Source of the DNA: Nymphaea colorata
Lineage: Eukaryota > Streptophyta > Magnoliopsida > Nymphaeales > Nymphaeaceae
Reading direction: 5' to 3'
Assembly: GCF_008831285.2 (NCBI RefSeq)
Contig: NC_045138.2
Span: forward strand, 16,587,934 to 16,651,933
DNA: 64,000 nucleotides
Positions 1 to 13,636 of this stretch are shown here, piece by piece (the first letter of the stretch is position 1; every line of letters begins with the position of its first letter). Made by a program: the position numbers and the translations under genes. Below the pieces are notes generated by a model. That model searched no databases, was not told where the DNA came from, and worked only from the letters and a program-made list of their open reading frames with translations.

Positions 1-1295
<1,295 letters not shown>

Positions 1296-3335
1296 CCCAA
1301 GCCCCGGCGGTAACAGTGATTGTACAAGTTTTGTTGTGATTTTCCATTTTTGTATATCCTCTGTGAAATTTACTAGATTCGTGTTCATGGCAACAGGAAA
1401 AAGAAAAGAAAAAAAAAAGGAAATGAAAGGAAATCATAAAAGAAGGAATTTTTTGTGTATCATATCCATTCTTTTATGAAAGGAAAAGGTCTGTTGATTT
1501 TTATTCGGATTTACCACCACCAACTTATAATGTTCCAAGAATAACCACCATCGGGTTAAGGGGGAGGGTGAGTGGATCCATTTCCAAATCTGAACAATGA
1601 ATACGAATTTCTTTTCTATCCCAAGATTTCCAATATGCAGCCATATGTGCTCTTAAGTTGCCAGATAAGTGCGGCTGTGCTTAGACTGAAATGGTTAAAG
1701 TATCTGATATCCAGACCTAGGATTGGGGATGTCAACGGATTGACCTCAGATTAAATATAGTTGTTACCATATTGTGACTGCTGCTTAATTGGAGAGGGGG
1801 ACAGATTTTGTTGAAATATTTATAAAAAAAGGTCTATGAATATATTCGAATTTTTTCTTGTAAACGGTTTAATATGCCGAAAATATGATATTTATTAGAG
1901 TTGGTAACGCAAATTTTATACCATGTCTACATTTGATTACCATGTCGAATCCAATTACTTGAATTCGGAATCAAAATTGAATGGCGCAATATATAAACCG
2001 GCATCTCTATCGAACTTCGAAGATGCGAGCCTGCTTGTTTATTTCCTCCTGTAAGAGAACAGCAAAATTCGTGTCTAATTGAAGCCTATTGTCGGTTCGA
2101 ATCAGACCTGGAAGCTGTTAAGAAATCTAAAACAATAGTGGTTCTATGAGCATCCATCTTCCTTGCATGCCTAGTCCCATAGGCTCTGATTTGTTTCCAC
2201 GCAAACGGGACAGAGTCGCAGCCAGAAACAGGTAGAAGGTTTCGTGAGAGGTACACAAATATGTAAACTTAGAGTCATTAGTGAGCAGCAATACCAATAT
2301 ACGCAGTTCATTTCACACGAGCCAACCCTGAACTTTCCTTTTTCCCACTTAAAAGATCCCTCATATTTTTATGTTCGTTTCTCTTGAAACTTACATGCAA
2401 TATGAGAATCTTGGATGGAAAATTATTTAGGAGGGGATTTTCGAATTTACACATCCATCCCCTGTTTTCTGGGGTTTCACAAGCACATCACTAACAATTT
2501 AAAATTGTTCATCGATACTATATTTTAGACAATTTATTGTCTGAATAATTGGCATAAATGTCGGTAAAAATAGTTAAATAGGACAACCTTAAGTAGAATA
2601 GAAGTTTTTTAGTAAGATAAACTCATTTTACAGGATTGGTATAGATGAAATGAAAATGGATGGGTTTATCAGTTGCAATAGTGGAGGAACAAATTTGTTA
2701 ACTACCTAAGACAAATTACGGATAAATTTTGAAAAATGCCCTGTTTACTTCTGAATCGAATGCATATTTGGTGTGGACAAATACGCCAGGTATGAATCAG
2801 AATCGTAAAACACATTACCAGATGACTTTGCATGCATAATCCAGATGGAATCATGCTCGTCGAGAGTTATGAACGACTAGATGAATGAAGACATTGAAGC
2901 GTAGTTGGCAAACCCATGACTCGGAGTCGAATCGACAGATGACAAGATCATTGGGATACTGATATGCAAGCTAAAGTATTGGGAGAACATTATCTTAAGG
3001 CACCGAAAGCAACCCTAAACTCTGGGAGGATAAAAAAAATGGGGGAAAACTTCAGCCTTCACTCAAGTGGTGGGAAAAGCCTCCCACTCACCCAAAAATA
3101 CCAAACTTTGCCATTCTACACTACAGCTTGAACTTTATATAGTTAACCCTTAGAATGCATCTGGTCGAAGGTATCCTAGATTTTTCATTTCACAAATATG
3201 GTGAGTTAAGTGGTATGGTTTTTAATATTGTTTCAGAAAGAAAGGAAAAGCAGGCATGATTTTATTTGTCAAAGTCCACATATGTAGCAACTTCTTGATT
3301 GCGGTTAGGTGTTATGACCACCATGTAAGTTGATT

Positions 3336-3367
<32 letters not shown>

Positions 3368-3376
3368 CACACACAC
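3336..3376. repeat. Compound GT/AT/AC microsatellite
   Basis: A run of GT units passes into AT units and then AC units, so the tract is roughly palindromic and could fold on itself. It is intergenic. Confidence 0.9.
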
Positions 3377-5270
3377 AAATATATATTTATATATTTATAT
3401 TTATACATATAGAGAGAGCAAAATTGACAGAGTCATCCAGCTCATTCATGTGGCATGTTCAATCTATCGTAATGGACGATTGAAAGAAAAACAAGGAGAA
3501 AAAAAATGATGGGCATTTTTGTTATCTAACCTTTCATCCATATAATTTTGGTCCTTTCAATCACACATCCGTGGTCGGATTATAAGAAAAAATAGCTAAG
3601 TGATGTTCCTCATTGTAAGTTGGATCCTGCAATTCTTTTTAAACAAGGTTAAAACCATGTGATCAATAATTAAAATCTTACTTTCTCAACTATCTTCCCT
3701 CATACAAGGCACATACTTTCTTAATATGTTTATTTCAGGATCCCGCACAAGATCTGTTGTGGTTTTAGGGAATGACCCTTTCTCCGTAAAGTTTCCCAAT
3801 TTATTAGCAATTTTCTCGTTATTTTCTATCTCTACTCTTCCTCGACAGTCTCATTGTATCCACCTTCAGGTTATAGACTATAGAAATAGTTAACAAAAAC
3901 TCCCAGTCTTTGTCTATAAAACAGTTCTAAGACAATTTCATCGAAGGCCATAATTTATGCATGACTAGAGATGATTTTGGAAACTAAATGTCATACTTTT
4001 ATAGGAGTCCTTAATTTTATTTTGGGAAAACTAATTGAACTGTTGTCATTTCCCTATTGAAAATCAGAAGAATCAACAGAGTTTTTTTCATTTGCAAATA
4101 TAATATTATGAAGGTCGGATGATGAACTGTTCAAACTTTTTTGGGTTTGTAAAACCTTAGCTGTACGTTAAGAAAAGTTTATTTTTACATCAATTTCTAG
4201 ATTTTTTTGGTATATATAAAGATAACATGCATGTAGCTTCACTAAAAAAAAATTATTAACAACTCATGTCTTATCTATTAAAGTATGGTTAAGTGGTAAA
4301 ATATTATTTCTAAACAATGCCCTCTAACTTTAGATTATTGGGACCATGATGGACAGAAGAATGAATGTGCCCAAACATTCAAGAAGGATGTGGCAAATTT
4401 CAAAAATTGCTAAAGAAGTGGGTCAGGGTGGTGAAGTTAATGGAAAAGGTTACCACCTGACAAGAAATGAAATTTATTGCAGTTGTATACAACTCTCGTA
4501 ATATTTTTTGGGTCATTAATTGATTGATCAGATCGAGGCCGCGGATTTAATAGTATTTCTTAACACGAAATTTCTTAATTTTAAAGCGAACAAACAACCA
4601 TAGTGAATTGAAACTTAAATTGGTTTTCTGAAACAACTGAGAATAGCTTTCGAAAAGTCTAACTTTCTCAGCCCGTCTTTACTACATCGGTAGCTCTCTA
4701 TAATCAAAGTGAAGGATGGATTCAGAAAACTTCAATAAGAGAAGGTTGGATGTGGTAAATTGTTAATAAGATGGAGTTATTCAGGGAAAAATTATAATTT
4801 ATTTACCATGTTTTTTATTGTTATAATAGTTCTTGATTAATTATTTTCACTGTGGAAGGCTAACCAGAGTTGGCTGCTTTAGTGGATGGTTACAATTATG
4901 AAACAAACTATTGCAAATTTGACAATCTCACTGGAAAAAAACAAGAAGTGAATGCAAGTGTTATCTTCAAATTCATGCCTGATCTGTTGCAAGTTAAATT
5001 CGCCTTGTCCTAGTTTTTAAGGTCAAATTCGTCAATTGGAACTACTTCTCCAACTCAGCTATCTTTTAAAAAGGAGAGAAAGAAATGTGTTAATAAAATG
5101 ATGTTACTCTAAGTACATGATTACATTAAGTTGGTAAGCAAGATTAAAGCAAGAACATGTTAGAATTTCCCCCAAAAGGCAAATATCATGAATTGATTTG
5201 CTAATAGCAACAAGGATGAGCTTTCTCATGATGTTTCCCTCCTAAGGTTTAGTACATGGGAGATTGGACT

Positions 5271-5415
5271 CCATGACGGGTCCCCTACCACTAGGGGAGC
5301 CAAAAATTTTAACTGGTGGGGCACTGGTTCAATAATCTTAATGTTTTAAGGGGCACGTGAGGCTGGTGTGGGCAACTGCCCACACTAGCCACCATGTGGC
5401 TCCGCCACTGCCATC
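5271..5415. repeat. Transposon-like fragment with short inverted repeat
   Basis: This G-rich stretch differs in composition from its AT-rich surroundings. It contains an inverted repeat of 14 nt (5361-5374 and 5377-5390, 13 of 14 paired, 2-nt spacer) and ends in a 'gtggctccgccactg' motif of a type I associate with plant transposon remnants. The element class is not determined. Confidence 0.4.
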
Positions 5416-5840
5416 TACTATACTAACCACAGCCCGAGCCAATGAAGTAGTCCCTTTGGGAAATCTTTGATAAGAAGTGCCGTGTCATAAAGCCATCTCT
5501 CTGTCTCTCCTGGACATCCTGATCTAAAAAACAATTAATTAAACCAAAAAATGGTTTTGTCAGCCGTCGTCCTGCCCTTTTAGCAACTCTTCAATCCGCA
5601 TATGAAAAGCAATCTTGTCTCTTTGAGAGAGAGAGAGAGAGCAATAGTTATTATAGTAGCCAAATCCAGCCAACAACTCCAGTAGTTAGGAACTTAAATG
5701 CTGTCAACTATAGAAAAATACAGTTATCAAGAAGAATCCACTAATAAATTGTCTACCTAAACAATTAATACTATCAGTAAATGCACATTCGATCCATGTG
5801 CAATTAATGCAGCCGCTACCCAATCTTTCTTTACCTTTTC

Positions 5841-5843
<3 letters not shown>

Positions 5844-5906
<63 letters not shown>
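5844..5906. repeat. Compound (CT)n(TA)n microsatellite
   Basis: About 16 CT units join directly to about 15 TA units. The same CT-to-TA junction recurs near 24011-24045 and 63800-63922. Confidence 0.95.
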
Positions 5907-5908
<2 letters not shown>

Positions 5909-6690
5909 CAAATAATGAAAAAATGGAAGACTACCTTCCACAGAAGTCTTGCTTCATATGAATCATTTATTGTTTTCATACAGTAAAGTTGACTTTAACA
6001 TGGTTTTCGAAGTTATCTTTAAATGCTTCCATGTTGATGAACAGCAAACTGTTATATTTGTTTATTGTATCAATCTTTCGATGCACTCAAAGGTGAAATA
6101 AACCAACTGGCATGTCAAAAAAAGAAACCCGCGAAACATCCATGGCATTTTCATAAACAATGACCGGTTAAAGTAACAGCTTAAAATCCATACCAATGTC
6201 AATATATATATATATATATATATAACCACATGCATACACAAAATTTGTGGCGATAGAGCAAACGCTCTAAAGGACAATAGATAAGAAATTGAAACGACAT
6301 ATATATAAGCATCACATCGCCTCTTGAATGGCAGTTGCAAACAATGGAGGTAGGGCTAGCAGATAATGTTGCCACATGGTTTCAAGGATGAACCTTACTG
6401 CATGTGTTCCAGATCGCTCCTGCTTATCTGGAGGATATGCTCAAACTTTTCTTCATCATACCAAGAAGATAAGGAGCTCGACATCGGCAGCTAAAACACG
6501 GAACAAGTTCCAGAAAAAATTGCAACAAAAGCATGGCCCTCCACTAAACCGATAAGGTCTCCATGCAACCTGGACAGTTTATGTCACTATATATTTATAT
6601 AATGTCTTATTTATACAGTGGCAAAGCAAATCTTTAATTAACACTTCAAGTAACACTGAAAAACACATAATAATGACAAATGCTGGATGA

Positions 6691-6736
<46 letters not shown>

Positions 6737-6943
6737 GTCTAATCAAGGCCCGATGCATTATATGGAGAAGGTGTGATTAAACATGTTTATGGACTGATGC
6801 AATGCTTCAAGTGAGTGTGATTAAATATATATCCAAATGCATTGCATTGAATGGTGTGCTGTGAGAGGCTCAAGGATTTATCTGTCCAAACTTGTAGAGA
6901 GAATAGATTTTGGCTATCTACGGTCGCTCACTGGGCATTTTTC

Positions 6944-7113
6944 CAAAACAGTCCATCTAAAGCAGATGAATAGTTGAGAGAAAAACAATGAGAAACATAT
7001 GTAAAGTAATAATAGTATATGACTAAAATGTCTATCATTTTTTCTCCTTCATTTTCTCATACTCATTCATTATGTTAGATCAGACAACCTTAGTTAAATG
7101 GCTAAGTGACTTT
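6944..7113. repeat. Dispersed repeat, copy 1 (TA-tailed)
   Basis: The segment with 'gttgagagaaaaacaatgag' and the following AT-rich block resembles 13490-13636 over roughly 140 nt, and both end in a 'ttaaatgg' motif shortly before a TA microsatellite. A weaker match may lie near 3465-3540. This looks like a family of small, old, non-coding elements with TA-rich ends. I found no terminal inverted repeats, so the class is open. Confidence 0.45.
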
Positions 7114-7695
7114 GAAAAGTTAGAGCTACCATTCAGTTAATATATATATATATATATATATATAATTGAGCTTGCACTTGCACTTGTCCACCAATATAAG
7201 AAATAGAAAGGAGGAAGTTTTGGGGTGGCTGCTTTATCCAATGAAAATTGGGATGACAGGTTGACATGATTTGATAGGTATAGTGACATAAAGGTCGATC
7301 ATGTGAAGTTGGATTATGAAGTATTTGAGTCAAAGTGTTAGACAAGGACCTAACTAGCTGGTTAGTGGTAGCGCCTATAAAGATAAGATTGTTGGGGTTG
7401 CAACCCCAAGCCACTAGCCCCACTTGCCTTCCTATCCAAGAGACATGGACATATCACATAATAATTATTTGTCCCCATGCACCACAAAGTTTGTGGCTTA
7501 CGTATGAGGTCAATATCAATAACTGTATATATATGTTCGTATTCATATGTGGTGCATGAGAACTATGAACAGTTGTGACAGTTGAGATTCGGTAAAAGCT
7601 TATGTACAATACAACGTACACTTGGTCGCTAGCCTGAGCCATGATCAATGTTTGACGAATCGGCCAGGTTGCTGACTCAGTTAGATATGACACCG

Positions 7696-7696
<1 letters not shown>

Positions 7697-7762
<66 letters not shown>
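7697..7762. repeat. (TA)33 microsatellite
   Basis: An uninterrupted run of 33 TA units lies 12 bp before the small dispersed element at 7774-7963. Confidence 0.95.
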
Positions 7763-7766
<4 letters not shown>

Positions 7767-7773
7767 TGACAAG

Positions 7774-7963
7774 TATAACACCCCAAATATTTAGTTCCGT
7801 ATCGAAGATTGCAAGAGATCTTCAAGTGCTTATAAAGGGGGTTTCTGAATAGATGGTTGTCTTGGTTTCTAGCCTTTTTCGGGTTAGAACCAAAGCTGCT
7901 AGGGAGCGAGTTGGGATCCATCGAACCAAGGGCCCGAGCCCAAGAGTAGGTCGGGTTGTCACA
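7774..7963. repeat. Small dispersed element, copy 1 (TATAACACCCC ... GGGTTGTCACA)
   Basis: The element starts TATAACACCCC and ends GGGTTGTCACA, so its ends form an imperfect inverted repeat. The 3' half, including 'gatccatcgaacca' and 'aagagtaggtcgggttgt', recurs at 12467-12620. Length is about 190 bp with no coding capacity. It resembles the short LTR-like or MITE-like elements with TGTAACAYCCC ends found in many plant genomes; I cannot tell which class from two copies. Confidence 0.55.
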
Positions 7964-10489
7964 ACAAGTGGCACATTTGGAAAGAGGTGGCATAGATTCA
8001 ATCAGAATCAGCTGATTTCTACAACACTGATGGCGAGATTTTAGCTTGCCAAACTTTTTAGCTGAGTAGTCCTTATTTATACGGTTGATTTGAGAGGGAT
8101 GGATTTAAATATATATTTTTTTTGGCATTGTGCAACTTTGATGTTTCAATTTTATATGAATTTTAGAAAAGAATAATTTAATAATTGATGTTTATCGACT
8201 CAACCATATGGATCACACTTATCCAGTCAAATTTCATTAAGATAACTATTAAGAAGAATAAGTATTGGTATGATAAGGCTTTGGTGAATCCCAACTAAAG
8301 GGCTGGATAATGCGTGCTGGTAAAAGGAAAACTTTAATGATAATGATATGCTAGAAAGTAAGGTCTCAAGTTATCCTTGACAAAAGATTAATTCATTGAA
8401 ATTTAAAATGACAAATATGGCTGAACTTCTCACATTAACTGATCTGATGTAAAGAGAACTATGTGAATCATAGGATATAAACAGTTCAGATTTGGGTCAG
8501 ATCTAGCTTTTGACAAATTTAACTTAATTGTGCTCTTTGTAATCGGATTTTGAGGTTCAGATCATATTTTCAAAACCGAATTCAGATTGAGCTACCTAAT
8601 TAACATCCCATATTTCTATGTAATTAGGTTAAATTTTTAGCATGTCGCATATAGATACATACATACATACATATATATATATATATCAGATCCGAATTCG
8701 GAGAGAATTAATTTGATTAGAAACTGGATCCAAATTTTTAACCAGATTCTGCAGAAGGGTTTCAAATTTGGAGCAATAATCCGATAGATTTGATCAGTTA
8801 CATGATCACCAGTGAATTATGGAGTTCAACCTTTTCTCTTTTTAGTGTATGAAATTTTTTCTTTTTTAATTCTCAATTGGTAAAATAGGGTTCACACTTA
8901 TACTAGGGCCTGAATTGACCACGTCAAATCAATCTCAAACATCCCCACAAGGTGGATGAAGTTGCTATTGGCTATAGAGGTTGCGCCTCCAAGAAGCAAA
9001 GAACAAAAATTATGAACCATAAAGTTTATCCTTTGTAGTTGGGATAAGGCTCTATAGTAATGGTGATATGATGCTTAGCATTTTTTATGTATACGCCATA
9101 AAATATTGCTTTGAGCTTCAGTTTTTTTTCATGATCCCGATTGTTTCACTAGAAAAATAGGAAGAAGAAATTTCTTAGTATTATAATTAAATGTCACATC
9201 ATATAAGGAAGAATTGAAATCATCTTGAGCTTCATCCAATCACAGCTACTCGATGCATTGAATCAGTGTACTGTAAAAGGCCGCAAGAAAAGAACCCAAA
9301 GAGAGAAATCCACAAATCCTTGTATAAAATATGAATATGACCATAATAAGTGTATAAAATGTTTTATGCTATAAATGTTGCAACAACAACACGCTACATG
9401 TACAATAGGCAATTAAAATATGGACTTGTGTAAAAAAAATTATGTCTCTTCACCATTATTGAAACCACCAATGTCATATTTCACTCCACAAGAAACCAAT
9501 GAGCGAGCTTGGAGCCAACAGATCCACATGGCTCATGGAAGGTCAGCCCACTTTTAGTGAACCCTGTTCCAGATGACGACCCCATCAAACAAGGAGCTTG
9601 TTCTGTTCAAGTAAAAAGAGTCCAATAATTTGATCAAGCAAGCAGCCATTGGCACACTGAACTAATAATACCCACCATTTTCCATTAAGGACAAGCTCTT
9701 GAAGATGCATGTGAAGCCACAAACAGCCCACACCAAGGGTGTGCCAGATCTTGTCCTGGCTCAACCAGCTGGACCTGCCCTGCAACTAAACCAAATGAAG
9801 TTGGGGAGCACTAATAAAAAATTCATGCCATTATTGGATCAATGTTCTGATCATGGAGTAGCCATGTGGGTTTCGACAGTCGGCCATTTGGTTCTTAGAT
9901 TCTTTCGAATCGTTAGACTGGAGGCGTCAAAATTGAAGAAGGTCAAGAGTTCAATACCCACCTAAGTTGGCGGATATCTGGTAAAAGGTTCGCCTTTATT
10001 GATCTCAGGCCGCGATCAAGGGAAAGGCAAAGGAGAAGAGAAGTGGTTAAGTTAGTAACCATCCCCAAGAGCCATGCAAGAGGAACCTTAAGACCAAAAG
10101 CTAATGGGCTGTGTTTGTGTCCCATCAAAGATCACATTCACAAAGAGTGCATCTTCTTTAAGGAACAATGGAGGCAGAAGGGGACAAAGTTCATTTTGTC
10201 CCCTTCCATGGTGTAGGGTGCAGTCATTTCACAGGCTCAACTTGTGTCCCAATCTTTGCGGGAATCTGCCAAGTTGAAACCCTAGCCAATTCAAGGATGC
10301 CATGTGTCAACTTTTGCTATTTAAACAAATATTTTTAAATTGTTTTTATATGTTTTTTAAAAATAATTTTATTTTATTTTTTATCTGTTTACGAAGTAAG
10401 TTTACCAATTTGATTCTATATTGTAGTCATTAGAGGAAATAACGTTACTCTTGAGTCCCATTTTGATTGAAGTGGCTATAGAGTCTGTG

Positions 10490-10995
10490 TTCATTGACAA
10501 AATCTAAGAAAAATGGTCTTCAAATTATTGGGGAGATCATGTCCACGGCACCTTGATTGGCGCTGCAAAATGCAATTGTTGTTAACATAAGATTTGGATT
10601 TGCCGATCCAGAAGCTGTTCATACATTCATTAAATTCCACCCGGATCAGTATCTGATCCAAATGCGGTGCGGTTTCTAAACTTTCCCTCAGATCCAGCGA
10701 TAATGTCTGTGTTTTAGTGACGATTCGGCGACCGAAACGGAGAGAGCGATTCCCGATCCGGGACGAGCACAGGGATCGGAGTCCGACTCTCCCTCTCACT
10801 AACGGCGCCGTCGATTATGGCGGGTGTGGCGCGCGGGGACTACCTAACGGCCCCGTCCCGCGCCGTTAAATTTGGGGATGGCGCTGGCGCCAATCAGGGC
10901 GGATCTCCCGCGCTCTTCCCCACGTCTGCAATCATGCGGTCATTTTCTCTCCCCACTTGCGCGCCTTCCTCCATGTGGGCCCCGCGCACCCTGAA

Positions 10996-11029
<34 letters not shown>

Positions 11030-11770
11030 TATTAGGGTTTGCGATGCGTTTTTTCAATCTGCCGAAAGTGCCCCTGCCTCCTGCTTTCATGACAATTCTC
11101 ATCGGATCTGGATTTAGAAAACCTAACCTCGGACCCAGACGGAACCATAAAGATCAGGTACAGATAATACCCATTATGAAGGACCCGACCCGGCGTAATA
11201 GGGACCTGGTCAGCGACTTGAACTCGGTAGAGGATCCGAATCAGGTCCGTACCACTGGTGCTGTCTGATCTGACAGCGGGTCCATTGTTTCCATCAAAAA
11301 ATGCCGGATCCGAGATCTTCTTGGTTTGTTTCATTGTCGTAAAATGGATCCCTTCGGTCGCCAAGTTTGATGCTGGAGTCCCCGACGGAAAATGTCAGAT
11401 GGTTCAGGTCCGGATCCAGTTATTAAGAATCCCCATGTTGTTGGACCTGTATCTGGACCCACATGACTCGCGCCCCGGAATATTACAATTCGTGCAGTAT
11501 ATTTTTTTCAAGAAAAGGATTCCAATTTCTAATCGGGTCGGAGTTTGGACCAAGCAGACCGTGTTATAATGCGCAACCGATTGTCAGATGTGGGTCCAAG
11601 CCAAGTAACCCTTAGACCCGACCCGAAGGCGACATCGAAGGAACCGTACACGTCTTTCATGTGGGACCAAGAGCACCCGATCCAAGGGTTTTAGACGTCT
11701 TGCTTCTTTTTCAGAAGGCTTTTCTAATAAATTGGAGTTCGTTCGTATCATGAAGCAATATGTTACGTCC
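10490..11770. promoter_or_regulatory. GC-rich promoter-like island with CT tract and telo-box, no convincing gene
   Basis: The segment is strikingly richer in G+C and CpG than the surrounding spacer, most of all at 10800-10990. It contains a CT microsatellite (about 10999-11027) followed at once by TTAGGGTTT (11032-11040), the telo-box, then ATG at 11044. A pyrimidine leader plus telo-box before an ATG is typical of promoters and 5' leaders of plant housekeeping genes. The frame from 11044 runs about 75 codons without a recognisable domain. Downstream sequence repeats 'gatccg' and 'gacccgacc' motifs, which suggests transposon-derived DNA. It could be the stranded promoter of a lost gene, the first exon of an unrecognised gene, or a GC-rich transposon fragment. 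Confidence 0.35.
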
Positions 11771-12466
11771 ACGCATGCATAGAGAGGGTTCTCTCTCTCA
11801 TTTATTACTCAATATTTTTTTTTGGTGATAATAAAAACTAAAACCATGGGAATGAATTGTAGTTGCATATTATATCATTTGCAATAGTTTTTAGAATTGT
11901 ATATGATAATAATTTTAGTTGAGTTGGTTTCTGAAAAAGTTATAATATTTGTTGTTGAGCCATCCTTTCTATCTTTGTACTTTACAGTTTAAAAAGCAAT
12001 GCATAGTTTACATGTTAATATCTGAAGCAAAGTTACAAGTAGTTTTTATATGACACCAAGCGATGACATTAAATCTTATTTTATGACTTAACAGCTTAAA
12101 TTTATGCCGTGTTGGTTTTTTAAGATGCTTTGTTAATGTAACTAATGAGAAGCTTAATTTGGTTGTCAAAATAATAAATTGTGACTTTATTTAAAGTTTT
12201 GGAAGGCTGGCAATTTGCTTAACGTGCACGACCCTATACAATTAAAAAACATACATTTAATGTATGATTTTTTAATAATTAAGTCTGCATTTTGCAAAAC
12301 ATAAAGTTAAACAATTTAAGCTTTTAGTGGACTTAATCTGTCTAAACTTCAAACCTGGCTTGCTAGCCCCGTTCATTGGGGGCAGTCCATTTGGACAAGC
12401 TTAGTTCGATCGGGGTCAAGTCGAAGAGGCCTTGACCCAGAATTTAGGCTCAGTTTGAGTTATATA

Positions 12467-12620
12467 TGTAACGTCACGCTTCGAAAAGTTTAATCTCCTA
12501 CATAAGATCGTGAAGAATCCTAGAAGACTTAAGTGAAACTATTTTTCCAGTTTGAACCAAAACGGCCATGTTGAGATCCATCAAACCAAACCTAGTGTAA
12601 GAGTAGGTCGGGTTGTGACA
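12467..12620. repeat. Small dispersed element, copy 2 (TGTAACGTC ... GGGTTGTGACA)
   Basis: This copy starts TGTAACGTC and ends GGGTTGTGACA. It matches 7774-7963 best in the last 70 nt ('gatccatcaaacca', 'aagagtaggtcgggttgt'). It is about 154 bp, and a long TA tract follows 40 bp later, while copy 1 is preceded by one. Confidence 0.55.
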
Positions 12621-12655
12621 GTGATATTATAGACAATTCAACACTTGTTCTTTCC

Positions 12656-12660
<5 letters not shown>

Positions 12661-12734
<74 letters not shown>
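12661..12734. repeat. (TA)37 microsatellite
   Basis: An uninterrupted run of 37 TA units. Confidence 0.95.
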
Positions 12735-12743
<9 letters not shown>

Positions 12744-13489
12744 TTGGACCCATAAGTTTTTTGCTTTTTTTTTTTGGGTGATGTGATTTGTATTAAATGA
12801 AAATGTCATTTTTTGCTTCTAACACAAGACCTGCAACAAAATAATGTGGATGTATAACATAGGAAGAACGTATTTATGCTCGAGTTTACAATAATTACCT
12901 TGCGTGTAATGCCCAAGCATGTCCGGTCCATAACTGCTTTCGTTAGGCCCCATTTGTCGGCCTCAAATAAATCCCTGGCTATGTTTTTCTTCTCAAATTT
13001 GACTTAGGGGTCTTCATTATTATGCTAAATTCGATTACGTAGTCCTAACATTGTATGTGTTTTTTTTTTGTTCATATATGGTAAACCAATAATTTAGATT
13101 GCACTAAAACTTAAAAGAAAAAAACAAAAGCGCCATACTTTCCCATTATTATATTCAATCAGGGAGCAAGCTTTATACTGTACAACACTGTTAAATACGT
13201 CAACATTTAACAGGTTCATAAATTATGTCAAAACGTACAAGCAATTATATTTGTCGCTGACATAAAATTAAGCGTGATATATATATATATATATATAACA
13301 AATCCTCACCATTTTGACCTCCATCCAGTCACAACATTAAACAATCTGATGCGAAATATATATATACAACATTAAAGAAATTTTCCGTCAAAATTTGGTT
13401 GGAGAAATATATATATACAACATTAAACAATCTGATGGGAAAGGTTGAAGAAATATATATATACAATGTCACATAGCCGTCTCGCAAAA

Positions 13490-13636
13490 GCTATCGTCTG
13501 AAACTTATGAACGATTGAGAGTAAAAACATAGAAAAAAAATGTGAAGTGATAATAGATGACAAAAATATTTATTATTTATTTATTTTTTATTGCAACCAT
13601 CTATCATATTAAATTGGACGGTCTTGATTAAATGGT
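13490..13636. repeat. Dispersed repeat, copy 2
   Basis: It matches 6950-7113 with scattered substitutions, sharing 'attgagag', 'aaaaac' and 'aagtgataatag' blocks in the same order, and is followed directly by a short TA tract at 13637. Confidence 0.45.

Larger units (their letters stand above)
1296..10480. other. Gene-poor AT-rich spacer with microsatellites and repeat remnants
   Basis: I see no coding region here. Long open frames are either short or consist of translated TA/CT tracts (repeating Tyr-Ile or Ser-Leu). The stretch begins with the 3' UTR of the WD40 gene. It holds TA tracts at about 6200-6223, 6697-6733, 7138-7163 and 8665-8685, and a GA run near 5628-5641. Larger repeats are listed separately. 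No tRNA or other RNA gene could be supported. Confidence 0.7.

Noticed and set aside
2085..2110. GGTTCGAATC, like the T-loop of a tRNA
   Set aside because: No A-box, anticodon arm or acceptor stem can be formed with the upstream 60-70 nt.
7454..7993. A 179-codon minus-strand open frame
   Set aside because: Its middle is translated TA microsatellite (Tyr-Ile repeats) and part of it is the dispersed element at 7774-7963.
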